A stretch of 64,000 bases of DNA from DASXQK01 sp963724385. GTDB taxonomy: Bacteria > Pseudomonadota > Alphaproteobacteria > Dongiales > Dongiaceae. The stretch spans positions 1,302,001 through 1,366,000 of the forward strand of contig CAVRUJ010000002.1 in NCBI GenBank assembly GCA_963724385.1, in the 5' to 3' direction. A program made the translations under genes and the position numbers. The notes beneath the pieces were generated by a model that was not told where the DNA came from, did not search any database, and saw only the letters and a program-made list of their open reading frames with translations. Positions 51,018-58,892 of this stretch are shown piece after piece. The first letter of the stretch is position 1. Every line of letters starts with the position of its first letter.

Positions 51018-52780
51018 GCCAATCCCGCTTGCTCTCGGCTTCGGCACCAGGCCTCGAGTGCGAGCAGGGTCCAGATCCGGTATTGCAGTGACGTTCGCCC
51101 GGCGTAGAACGCCTCGACGTATTTGCGGACCACGTCGGGCCTCAGGAACGCGCCGATCCGCCCGTCGGCAAGCAGCGTCTTCTCGACGTAGCGGCGGAAC
51201 TCCGGCTTGGCCAGCCAATCTTTCACCGGCGCCCCGAAACCTTGCTTGGGTCGCGTGAACACCGCTGCCGGCAGCCTTTCGGCAAATGCCCGCTCCAGGA
51301 TCAGCTTTCCCCTCCGCGCGTCCGACTTGTAGTCGACGGGCAGGTTGAAAGCGAACTGGGCGAGCTTGGGATTGAGAAAGGGACAGCGGACCTCCAGGGA
51401 ATGCATCATCGAGGACCGGTCGACCTTGGCCAGCATGTCCCCCGGCAATCCCATGGCGAGATCGATGAGGTTCATCTTCTCGACCGGCGTCTCGCCGGCG
51501 GAGAGATCGACATGGTCGGTCGGATCGACCTCGACGGCGTGGGGATCCTTGGCGAGCCGCACCCGCTCGCGAGGCGAGAAGTGGCTGATAGCGCGCTTCT
51601 TGAAACGGGCCAGCGGCGGCGACAGCAGCTCGCGGGCAAGCCGCGCCAGCCGGGGCAGGTGCTGGTGCTTGCGATAATGCCGGTAACCCAGGAACAACTC
51701 GTCGCCCCCGTCGCCGGACAGCACGACTTTGACTGACTTTCTCGCCGCCGCCGAGATGAGATGCATGGGCACGTTCGAGGAGTCCGCGAAGGGCTCGTCG
51801 AAATAGCCGGCGACAGCCTCGAAGGCCTCGAGAAGATCGGCGCGGATCTGCTCTTCGCGGTGATCGGTGCCCGCGGTCGCGGCCACGGCGGCGGCAAAGG
51901 GAAGCTCGTCGATGAAGCCTTCGAAGCCGGCGGAGAAGGTCTTGATCCGGCGCGCGGAGGCCGCCTGGGCCAGCACCGCCACGATGCTGGAATCGACGCC
52001 GCCCGAGAGGAGGACGCCAACCTCGACGTCGGCGACCAGGCGGCTGCGCACCGATTCGGCCAGCATCTCGCGGATCGCCTCCGCCGCTGCCTCGCGCGAA
52101 ACCCCGAGCGGCTCTCGGTAAATCTGCCAGTACCGGTTCAACGCGAGGCGCCCGTCCTTGTAGAGGGCCGAGAAGCCGGGCTGGAGCGTGTGGATGTCGG
52201 CGTAGATCGTCCGCCAGGGCGGCACGTAGAGAAGCGCCAGGTAGTTGTCGAGGGACACCGGATCGAGCTTCGCCTGGACGCGGCCGGTGGCGAGGATCGC
52301 CTTGATTTCCGAGGCGAAGATCAGGCTGTCCCCGTCCCGGGCATAGAACAGCGGCTTTTCCCCGAACCGGTCCCGGGCCAGGAACAGCTCCCGCTTTCTC
52401 TCGTCCCAGATGGCAAAGGCGAACATGCCGTCGAGATGCTCGGGGCAGTTCTGGCCATATTGCCCATAGGCCTTCAGGATCACCTCGGTGTCGGAATTGG
52501 TGACGAAGCGATGGCCGAGACCTTCCAGGGTCCGGCGCAGTTCCCGGTAGTTGTAGATCTCGCCGTTGAGCACGATGGCCGTGCCGCGCTCGGCGTCCGC
52601 GATCGGCTGATGTCCGCCCGCGATATCGATTATCGAAAGGCGGGTGTTCGCAAGCGTGCAGCCCGAAAAGGCGAGCCTTCCCCGGTCGTCCGGCCCGCGC
52701 CGGTTCAACGTGGCGAGCGCGCGCTCGATCGCTGCCTCAGTTTCGCTTCCGCTGGCCGTGATGCCGACGATGCCGCACAT
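51014..52780 (-). CDS. asnB: Asparagine synthase (glutamine-hydrolysing), amidotransferase in glycan cluster
   Basis: A 588-residue class II glutamine amidotransferase. Cys2 (MCGIVGI) is the glutaminase nucleophile. The N-terminal domain includes RGPDDRG, LANTRLSIID and LNGEIYNYREL. The synthetase domain has the PP-loop VGVLLSGGVDSSIVA and LSGDGGDELFLGYRHY, plus KVDRSSMMHSLEVRCPFLN. It could make asparagine. Placed among glycosyltransferases and an O-antigen ligase, it may instead amidate a sugar acid or other surface-polymer carboxylate, as AsnB-type enzymes do in some O-antigen clusters. Context is the only basis for that alternative. Confidence 0.93.
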   Translation of the reverse strand: MCGIVGITASGSETEAAIERALATLNRRGPDDRGRLAFSGCTLANTRLSIIDIAGGHQPIADAERGTAIVLNGEIYNYRELRRTLEGLGHRFVTNSDTEVILKAYGQYGQNCPEHLDGMFAFAIWDERKRELFLARDRFGEKPLFYARDGDSLIFASEIKAILATGRVQAKLDPVSLDNYLALLYVPPWRTIYADIHTLQPGFSALYKDGRLALNRYWQIYREPLGVSREAAAEAIREMLAESVRSRLVADVEVGVLLSGGVDSSIVAVLAQAASARRIKTFSAGFEGFIDELPFAAAVAATAGTDHREEQIRADLLEAFEAVAGYFDEPFADSSNVPMHLISAAARKSVKVVLSGDGGDELFLGYRHYRKHQHLPRLARLARELLSPPLARFKKRAISHFSPRERVRLAKDPHAVEVDPTDHVDLSAGETPVEKMNLIDLAMGLPGDMLAKVDRSSMMHSLEVRCPFLNPKLAQFAFNLPVDYKSDARRGKLILERAFAERLPAAVFTRPKQGFGAPVKDWLAKPEFRRYVEKTLLADGRIGAFLRPDVVRKYVEAFYAGRTSLQYRIWTLLALEAWCRSREQAGLA

Positions 52781-52906
52781 GGGAGAGAGGCTAGCACGGC
52801 CGCACTGTCGGTCTCGCCATCCGCGTTACCATGCCCTTGCCTTTCGGTCGATTGGCATGCCATTGGTCCGCCCCAGCGGGGACGGGACGATGACCGCCAA
52901 GCAACG

Positions 52907-53785
52907 ATGACCAGGCCGCTTTCCGAGTACAGTCTCGCCGATTGGCGGCGCTTGCGTCCGCTCACCCATGGCATCAAGACCTTGCGCTACCGCGCCGTCG
53001 ACCGCATCTACCGGCGCCGGCCGGCGCGGGCGGGCGATCCCGCCCAGCTCGCGCGGGCCGTCGCGGGGCGGCAGCTCCTGACCACCATCGCCTTTGCCGA
53101 TCCTGAGGCCATCGACTGGCAGGGACGGCTGCTTGCCCATTATCTTCCCCGGCCGTTGCACCTGATCGCCGACAACTCTCCCGACGATGCCTCGGCCGCG
53201 GCCATCGCCGCCGTCGCCCGCGACCGGGGCCTGCCCTATGTCCGGTTGCCGCGCAACCCCTGGCGGGACGCGAGCCGATCGCACGGGGTCGCACTCAATT
53301 GGGTCTGGCACAATATCATCCGTCCCGGCCGGCCGGCGGCCTTCGGATTCCTCGACGACGACCTGTTTCCGACCGGGCCCGACGATCCTTTCGTCCCGCT
53401 CGAGTCCCAGGACTTCTACGGCGTCGTCCGCGAATGGGGACCCCGTTGGTTTCTATGGGCCGGCTTTTGCAGCTTCCGGTTCGACGGCGTGAGAGACAAG
53501 GCGCTGGATTTCGGCCAGGACTGGTTCAAGGGACTGGACACCGGCGGCGGCAACTGGCGCGTGCTCTACCGCCACGTCGATCGAGCGCGCATCCGCGAAG
53601 CCGAATCCCGCTACGTCCCCTTCAAGGCCGGCATTGAGATGCGCGACGGGCCCCTGCAATGGTGCGGCAGCTGGCTGCATGAAGTCGGCCTGATGGGGCG
53701 CAGCGACCTTCAGGCCGAAAAGCGCCGGGCCGTGGCCGAGATGCTAGTGCCTCATCTGGCCGCCGCCTCGGCACCTAGAGCCTGA
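52907..53785 (+). CDS. Putative glycosyltransferase-like protein, family not recognised
   Basis: A 292-residue protein without signal or membrane helices. After a basic N-terminal third it has HLIADNSPDDASAAAIAAVA and GFLDDDLFPTGPDD, whose acidic triplet resembles the metal-binding DxD motif of GT-A enzymes, then an aromatic block (RWFLWAGFCSFRFDG) and WCGSWLHEVG. ATG 52907 is the first conserved-looking start. It lies within a glycan cluster, which supports a sugar-transfer role, but I do not know the family. Its stop codon falls inside a palindromic repeat. Confidence 0.65.
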   Translation: MTRPLSEYSLADWRRLRPLTHGIKTLRYRAVDRIYRRRPARAGDPAQLARAVAGRQLLTTIAFADPEAIDWQGRLLAHYLPRPLHLIADNSPDDASAAAIAAVARDRGLPYVRLPRNPWRDASRSHGVALNWVWHNIIRPGRPAAFGFLDDDLFPTGPDDPFVPLESQDFYGVVREWGPRWFLWAGFCSFRFDGVRDKALDFGQDWFKGLDTGGGNWRVLYRHVDRARIREAESRYVPFKAGIEMRDGPLQWCGSWLHEVGLMGRSDLQAEKRRAVAEMLVPHLAAASAPRA

Positions 53786-53826
53786 TCGCCTCAATGACGC
53801 TCAGCTTGAGGCGTGAATCAGGCTCT
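53777..53826. repeat. Palindromic repeat A between two convergent genes
   Basis: Outer arms AGAGCCTGAT/ATCAGGCTCT (10 bp) and inner arms CGCCTCAA/TTGAGGCG (8 bp), with a three-base bulge and an 11-base loop. The stop of the plus-strand gene (53783-53785) is inside the left arm. It shares TCAGCTTG and GTGAATC with the neighbouring palindrome, so the two look like variants of one repeat family. Terminator function is possible. Confidence 0.65.
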
Positions 53827-53840
53827 AATCCTCTAAAGCA

Positions 53841-53891
53841 GGGCGAGATTCACGGGTCAGCTTGCTTCAAGCTGACCCGTGAATCTTGCCC
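53841..53891. repeat. Palindromic repeat B, 24-bp stem, containing the end of the O-antigen ligase gene
   Basis: The left arm starts GGGCGAGATTCACGGGTCAG; the right arm is its reverse complement with one mismatch over 24 bases, with a three-base loop. The last 14 codons and the stop (53850) of the minus-strand ligase gene lie inside it, so its final residues are repeat-encoded. Probably a dispersed extragenic palindrome that may also end transcription from both sides. Confidence 0.75.
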
Positions 53892-55085
53892 TAGGCTGAG
53901 CCCGATCGGCAGCCAGAGCAATAGCCAGGGCCATCCGAGCGGCGTGGCGATGATTTCGAAATCGACGCTGGTCGCCACGAGCGCCACTGCGAGCAGGACC
54001 GGGGCGAACAGGCCGCCCGGCTCCCGCCGGCTGCGCCAAGCACGGTAGACCGCCGCCACCAGCAAGGCGATCAGCGCCGCCACCGAGATCAGGCCGCCGC
54101 GAATGAGCGCGGCAATCATCATGTTGTGCGGATTGATGATGGGGATCCCGTTGGGCAGAACGATGCCGGGATCGAAGGATAGCCCATAGCCGAGCCACGG
54201 CCGCTGCGCCGCCAGATCCAGATAGAACCGCCAGAGGGAAAACCTGAAGGAATCGCCCCGGCCCACCGCCGCAAGCAGGAGCGGCGTCGCGAGCGCCAGC
54301 AGGAACAGGGCCGCGCCAAGCACGCCCAACATCAGCAGGCGCCGTTGCCGCCCGCCCGAGAGAAGGAGAGCCACGAGCCCCGCGGCGAGCGTGCCCATGA
54401 GGGAGCCGCGGCTCATGGTCAGAGTGAGGGTGACGAGGAGCACGAGGGTAGCGCCGAGCGTCACCGCCAGCTGCGCCCGGGTCAGCCGCTCACCGGCGAG
54501 AAGGGCGAAGCATCCGGCGCAAGCCACGGCGTTGACGATGCCGATGTAGTTCTGATTGTAGTACATCGAAAACCCGGCGATGCCGATCAGCTGCTGCGAG
54601 AGCAGCCCATGGGGGTACTTGTGCAGGAAGGCGGCCAGGTTGATCAGGGCCGCAAGCGACGCGGCGCCGGCCAGGGCGAGGAAAAGCTGCTTCGGGAAAT
54701 CCCGGTCCCGGCGCATCAGGAGGGCGGTGATGGCCAGGAACGACAGCACCTGCAGGGCAAAGATGAAATGCTTGGCGATCGGCAGCGCCCTGGCATCCGG
54801 GGCCGCGATCCCCGCCAGGCCGAGAGCCGCGAAATAGAGCGCCGCCAGGATGAAGATGGGCGAGGCGAGGATCGGCCTCAGATCGGACCGGCGCACGAGA
54901 CACAGCGCCAGCGGCATGACGGCGAAGTCGTAGACCGTGTGTGCCAACCAAATGTTCCACATCAGGTAGACGAGGCAGAGCGCGACGATATAGAGCCACG
55001 GCACCACGTGATGGCGTTCGACCGCGGCGGCGAAGGCCTCCAACCGCCGTCGAACGATCGAGCCCGGCGTCGGCCGGGCCGGCAT
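53850..55085 (-). CDS. O-antigen ligase/polymerase-like (Wzy/WaaL) membrane protein
   Basis: A 411-residue polytopic inner-membrane protein with about ten to twelve helices. It shows the Wzy_C-type features RGSLMGTLAAGLVALLLS, a large periplasmic loop after SFRFSLWRFYLDLAAQRPWLGYG, and INPHNMMIAALIRGGLI, whose PHN-type motif is typical of O-antigen ligases (periplasmic His and Arg). Such enzymes join undecaprenyl-linked O-chains to lipid A-core. ATG 55085 lies 11 bases after the upstream glycosyltransferase stop. The final residues (about VSLKQADP) derive from a palindromic repeat. Confidence 0.85.
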   Translation of the reverse strand: MPARPTPGSIVRRRLEAFAAAVERHHVVPWLYIVALCLVYLMWNIWLAHTVYDFAVMPLALCLVRRSDLRPILASPIFILAALYFAALGLAGIAAPDARALPIAKHFIFALQVLSFLAITALLMRRDRDFPKQLFLALAGAASLAALINLAAFLHKYPHGLLSQQLIGIAGFSMYYNQNYIGIVNAVACAGCFALLAGERLTRAQLAVTLGATLVLLVTLTLTMSRGSLMGTLAAGLVALLLSGGRQRRLLMLGVLGAALFLLALATPLLLAAVGRGDSFRFSLWRFYLDLAAQRPWLGYGLSFDPGIVLPNGIPIINPHNMMIAALIRGGLISVAALIALLVAAVYRAWRSRREPGGLFAPVLLAVALVATSVDFEIIATPLGWPWLLLWLPIGLSLGQDSRVSLKQADP

Positions 55086-55096
55086 CGGCCCCGCGG

Positions 55097-56410
55097 TCAA
55101 GCGGAGGCCGGCGGCTCGGCCAGGAGCTCGCGCAGATGCATCGCCAGTTGCTCGGCCGATTGCTGCCAGGTCATGGGCCGGTAACTCTCCCGGATCCGCT
55201 GTTCCGCCTCGGCGACGGTTTCGGGCGAGCGCAGCAGCGCGCGGATCGCCTCTTCCCAGGCCCGGAAATCCTGAGGATCGAAATGCCGCGCCAAGCCCTG
55301 TCCCGCCTCGGGCAAGGAAGAGCTGTTGGAAGCCAGGCAGAGCTTGCCATGGGCCAGGCTTTCCGAAATCGGCAGCCCCCAACCTTCGTAGAGCGAGGGA
55401 TAGAGGGTCCACAGGCAATTGCGGTAGAGCCAGGAAAGCTCGCCGTCGGACGCGCCGTGAAGCAGGACGATCGAATCGCGGACCAGCGGATCATGGGCGA
55501 TCTGCCAGAGCAGATCCCCGCTGCCGAATCCCTTGCGGCCGACAATCACCAGCTTGGGCAGGCCGGGCAGGTTCTGCTCCGCAAAGCGGCGCCACAGCCG
55601 GTAAAGGAGATCGAAATTCTTTCGGGCCTGGATCGTGCTGACGCTGAGCACGAAATTGCCGGGCGAGAGATCGGCGGGCTCGGCCGGGCGTTCGGGCTTT
55701 AGAGCCAAGTCGAAGTCGGCACCCGGACGCAAGGTGACGAGGCGTCCCCTGGGGCCGCCCTTATCGCCGGCCGCTTTCGCGATGTCGGCCCTGGTCGAAT
55801 TGGAAATGGCGATGGCGAGGTCGGCGTCCTCGGCGAGGAAGCGAGCGAAGGCGCGGCAACCCTCGACGAAGTCCTGGCTCTCGAACAACTGCGGGTATTT
55901 GAGCGGGATCAGATCCTGGCACAGGACGGCCACGCGCAGACCCTGATTCCAGCGAAGCTCGCGCAACAGCTGAAAATCATGCTGGCCCCAGGTCTCCCCC
56001 AGCAGCAGCAGCACGTCGCCGGGACGGGCGTCGGGAAAAGCCTTCGCGTCGCTCAGCGCATCGATGCGCCGGAAGACCCTGCCCATGAGTCCGCGGCGCC
56101 ATTTGCGGAACGACTGTTCGCAGCGGCGCGCGAAACCCCGCAGCGCGCCCCTCTCGGGTCTGCCTGCCCTGCCGGCGAAGGGCCGCAGTCTTTCGGGTGT
56201 GGGCAGCCCGGGCACGGCCACGAAGCGCCGCCTAGTCTTAAGATAATGGCAAAACCGGAGTTCCTGCCCCATCAGCCGGCTGAGGGCTTCCGCGTAGCGG
56301 GTTTCGACCCGAAGCGTCCCGTTGGCCCGGCCCGCGCCCAGGCGCAGGGTCGTCGTCAGGTCCAGCCAAACCACCGGCGCTCGGCGCTCCCCCGTTGGCT
56401 GCTGCGTCAA
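55097..56410 (-). CDS. Glycosyltransferase family 4
   Basis: A 437-residue GT-B protein. The N-terminal part contains WLDLTTTLRLGAGRANGTLRVE, a start seen in mannosyl/rhamnosyltransferases of surface polysaccharides, and VAVLCQDLIPLKYPQLF. The donor domain has VLSVSTIQARKNFDLLYRLW, KLVIVGRKGFGSGDL and YPSLYEGWGLPISESLAHGK (the Ex7E motif region). The start is TTG 56410. It is read together with the O-antigen ligase gene 11 bases downstream. Donor sugar unknown. Confidence 0.88.
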   Translation of the reverse strand: MTQQPTGERRAPVVWLDLTTTLRLGAGRANGTLRVETRYAEALSRLMGQELRFCHYLKTRRRFVAVPGLPTPERLRPFAGRAGRPERGALRGFARRCEQSFRKWRRGLMGRVFRRIDALSDAKAFPDARPGDVLLLLGETWGQHDFQLLRELRWNQGLRVAVLCQDLIPLKYPQLFESQDFVEGCRAFARFLAEDADLAIAISNSTRADIAKAAGDKGGPRGRLVTLRPGADFDLALKPERPAEPADLSPGNFVLSVSTIQARKNFDLLYRLWRRFAEQNLPGLPKLVIVGRKGFGSGDLLWQIAHDPLVRDSIVLLHGASDGELSWLYRNCLWTLYPSLYEGWGLPISESLAHGKLCLASNSSSLPEAGQGLARHFDPQDFRAWEEAIRALLRSPETVAEAEQRIRESYRPMTWQQSAEQLAMHLRELLAEPPASA

Positions 56411-56634
56411 GCCTGGCTACTCCGGAAAATGGCAAGGGGTACCTAATCGGCCCTTGGCGCATCTTGGAGCGGGCTGCCGGCGGGTGGCAATCGGAAACAT
56501 GGATGCGAAAAGAAGGGCCAGCCCGGCGCTTGACAGCCCCGATGCTTGCAGGCCGGCGCATCGATCGCTTAGCTTCATCCATTCACCTTCGATCATCTCA
56601 CGGGGACCCTGATGGCGCTTGGCAGGCGGCCGGC

Positions 56635-57807
56635 TTGAGGTTCGCCTTCGGCATCTTTCGCCTCCTGCCCGCGGGCGGGCTGGAGCGCAACGCGCTGGAG
56701 ATCGCCCGGCTGCTCCTGGCCCGGGGCCACGGGATCGTCTTCCATACGACCCGCGGCGGAGAAACGGTGCCGGCGGGTGCCGAGGTCGTGACGCTCCCCA
56801 GGCGCGGGACGAGCAATCATGGCGCGATGAAGGCCTTCTCCGCCGGCTATGCCGCGGCCGCCCGCGGTTTCGACCTCACGGTCGGCTTCCAGAAGCTCGA
56901 CGGCATCGATCTGCTTTATTGCGCCGACTGGTGCTTCGTCGATCGGGAGCGTCCGTTCTGGCAACGATGGCTGCCGCGCTATCGCGTCATGGCGGCCCTT
57001 GAGCGAGCCTGCTTCGGTCGCCAGTCCGCGACGCGCATCGTGGCCCTTGCCGCGCCCCAGCTTGAGGCCTACCGGCGGGCCTATGCAACGCCGTCCGAGC
57101 GCATAGCCCTCATTCGGCCCACTGTCGCCCCCAGCATCCGCGCCGACGCGCCGCCATCAGCCGAGACCAAAGCCGCGTTCAGGGCCAGGCACGGGATCGG
57201 CGCCGAGGCCGTGGTGTGGCTCTGGGTCGGGCTTCAGCCCCTGGTCAAGGGCCTCGACCGCGTCCTCACCGCCCTTGCCAAGCGCGACGACGCTGTCCTC
57301 GTCATCTGCGGCGCCGACCGCAAGAACCGTCAGATCGAGCGGCTTCTCGGCCGGCCGAAATTCTCGGGCCTCGACAGCAGAATTCGACTTCTTGGCCTGG
57401 TGAACGACAGCCGCGCCTTGAGCGAGGTCTATGCCGGCGCCGATCTCCTCGCCCATCCGGCGCGGCTCGACGTCACCGGCAGCGTGATCCTGGAGGCGGT
57501 CGTCAACGGCCTTCCGGTGATCGCGACCGGCAATTGCGGCTACAGCCCTCACATCGAGGCAGCCGATGCCGGGATCGTGCTGGCGGGCGCCTTCGACCAG
57601 CATGCTTTCGAAAGAGCGCTCGCCGCCGATGCCGGACGCCGGGCCCTCTGGTCGGCCAACGCCTATGCCTATGGCCGCTCGCCCGGCCTCTTCGCCGGCC
57701 TGCCGCGGGCGGCTGACCTCATCGAGGCGGCAGCGCGAAAGGACGATGCCGCCTGGCGCGCCCTCGGCCAGAATGGGCGGCCTTTTCCGCCTCGGAGCCC
57801 CGCGTGA
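56635..57807 (+). CDS. WaaG-like lipopolysaccharide core glycosyltransferase
   Basis: A 390-residue GT-B enzyme resembling the heptose glucosyltransferase WaaG. It opens RFAFGIFRLLPAGGLERNALEIARLLLARGH and has YCADWCFVDRERPFWQRWLPRY in the acceptor domain. The donor domain contains WLWVGLQPLVKGLDRVLTAL, LVICGADRKNRQIERLL and HPARLDVTGSVILEAVVNGL with the Ex7E glutamates (motifs given in parts). The likely start is TTG 56635, just before the conserved RFAFGIF; no ATG fits. The stop overlaps the next gene as GTGA. It should add a hexose to inner-core heptose on the cytoplasmic side. Confidence 0.85.
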   Translation: MRFAFGIFRLLPAGGLERNALEIARLLLARGHGIVFHTTRGGETVPAGAEVVTLPRRGTSNHGAMKAFSAGYAAAARGFDLTVGFQKLDGIDLLYCADWCFVDRERPFWQRWLPRYRVMAALERACFGRQSATRIVALAAPQLEAYRRAYATPSERIALIRPTVAPSIRADAPPSAETKAAFRARHGIGAEAVVWLWVGLQPLVKGLDRVLTALAKRDDAVLVICGADRKNRQIERLLGRPKFSGLDSRIRLLGLVNDSRALSEVYAGADLLAHPARLDVTGSVILEAVVNGLPVIATGNCGYSPHIEAADAGIVLAGAFDQHAFERALAADAGRRALWSANAYAYGRSPGLFAGLPRAADLIEAAARKDDAAWRALGQNGRPFPPRSPA

Positions 57808-58892
57808 ACCAGGAATCCGAACCACTGCCGGACCTGAGCAAGCTCACCTTCATCGAGATCGGGCTGCCCTTCGTGAAGCGGGTCTATCCTCGGCAGACCC
57901 TCTGCTTCTCGTCCTCGCTCCACACGCCGGGAACCGACGAGGTCTCCCGCGAGCTGGTCGCGAGTTCCGAACCTTTCGGGACCTTGCGCGCCGCGCTCCG
58001 GCGTCCGGACATCGCCGCGGTCATCTGCCATCCGACCACCTTCGCGCCCTGGGACTGGCGCTGGTTCGCCCGTTCCCTGTTCAACCGGCGCTTCTTCCGC
58101 CACGGCCTGCCCATTGCGTCGAGTTGGGGGCCGCAACTCCTGCGCGGACAGGTCGCAGCACCCATCGCCGTGGTCGATTTGGAAGATCTTCCCGTCATCA
58201 ACCGGTGCAACCTGTTTCTCCTTGACCGGTCGCTGGTCTATTTCAAGCGCGAATTGCCCACGGATCATTGGAAGGTCTTGCTCAAGACCGGCCATCACGG
58301 CGTGCCCACGCCGCGTTACCGGCGGGTCCGGCGCAACCGGGCCCGGATCGACAAGCTCCTGCCTATTTCCCTCGGGCTGCCGAACGGGGCGCTGGCCAAC
58401 GTCCCGGCGCCGCGGGAGAAATCGGTCGATGTCTTTTTCGCCGGGCGCGTCGATGATTCCGCAAGCCTGCGCCGGCGCGGCCTCGCGGAGCTGAGGGCCC
58501 TGACGGAACGCGGCGTCACGCTGGATATTCCGGAGGGGACTCTGCCCATGGCCGAGTTCTATCGCCGCGCGGCGGCGGCCCGGCTCGTCTGGTCGCCCGA
58601 GGGGTTCGGCTGGGACTGCTTCCGGCACTACGAGGCCGCGATTTGCGGCAGCGTGCCGTTGATCGACAACCCGACCATCGAGCGCTATCGCCCGCTGGTC
58701 GCGGGCGAACACGCGATCTACTACGACGTCGAACCCGGCGGCCTGACCCGGGCGGTGCTGGCCGCACTCGCCGACCGGCGGCACCTGACGGCCATGGCTG
58801 AAGCGGCCAAGGCCCATGTCGAGGCGCATCACACGCCCGGCTCCATCGTCAACTATCTCCTGAACGCCACGCTTCAACGCGCCCGGGCTTAG
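57804..58892 (+). CDS. Glycosyltransferase-like protein, paralogue of the protein at 48580-49722
   Basis: A 362-residue protein with the same block order as its paralogue 8 kb away: LTFIEIGLPFVKRVYPRQ near the start, VVDLEDLPVINRCN, VYFKRELPTDHW, LLPISLGL, DVFFAGRVDDSASL and WSPEGFGWDCFRHYEAAIC, then IDNPTIERYRPL. The start is GTG 57804, overlapping the WaaG-like stop (GTGA), so the two are translationally coupled and the protein probably acts in core assembly. The family is not one I can name. Confidence 0.75.
   Translation: MNQESEPLPDLSKLTFIEIGLPFVKRVYPRQTLCFSSSLHTPGTDEVSRELVASSEPFGTLRAALRRPDIAAVICHPTTFAPWDWRWFARSLFNRRFFRHGLPIASSWGPQLLRGQVAAPIAVVDLEDLPVINRCNLFLLDRSLVYFKRELPTDHWKVLLKTGHHGVPTPRYRRVRRNRARIDKLLPISLGLPNGALANVPAPREKSVDVFFAGRVDDSASLRRRGLAELRALTERGVTLDIPEGTLPMAEFYRRAAAARLVWSPEGFGWDCFRHYEAAICGSVPLIDNPTIERYRPLVAGEHAIYYDVEPGGLTRAVLAALADRRHLTAMAEAAKAHVEAHHTPGSIVNYLLNATLQRARA

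Noticed and set aside
56530..56558. TTGACA upstream of the WaaG-like gene as a promoter
   Set aside because: No acceptable -10 hexamer occurs at 15-19 bases downstream.
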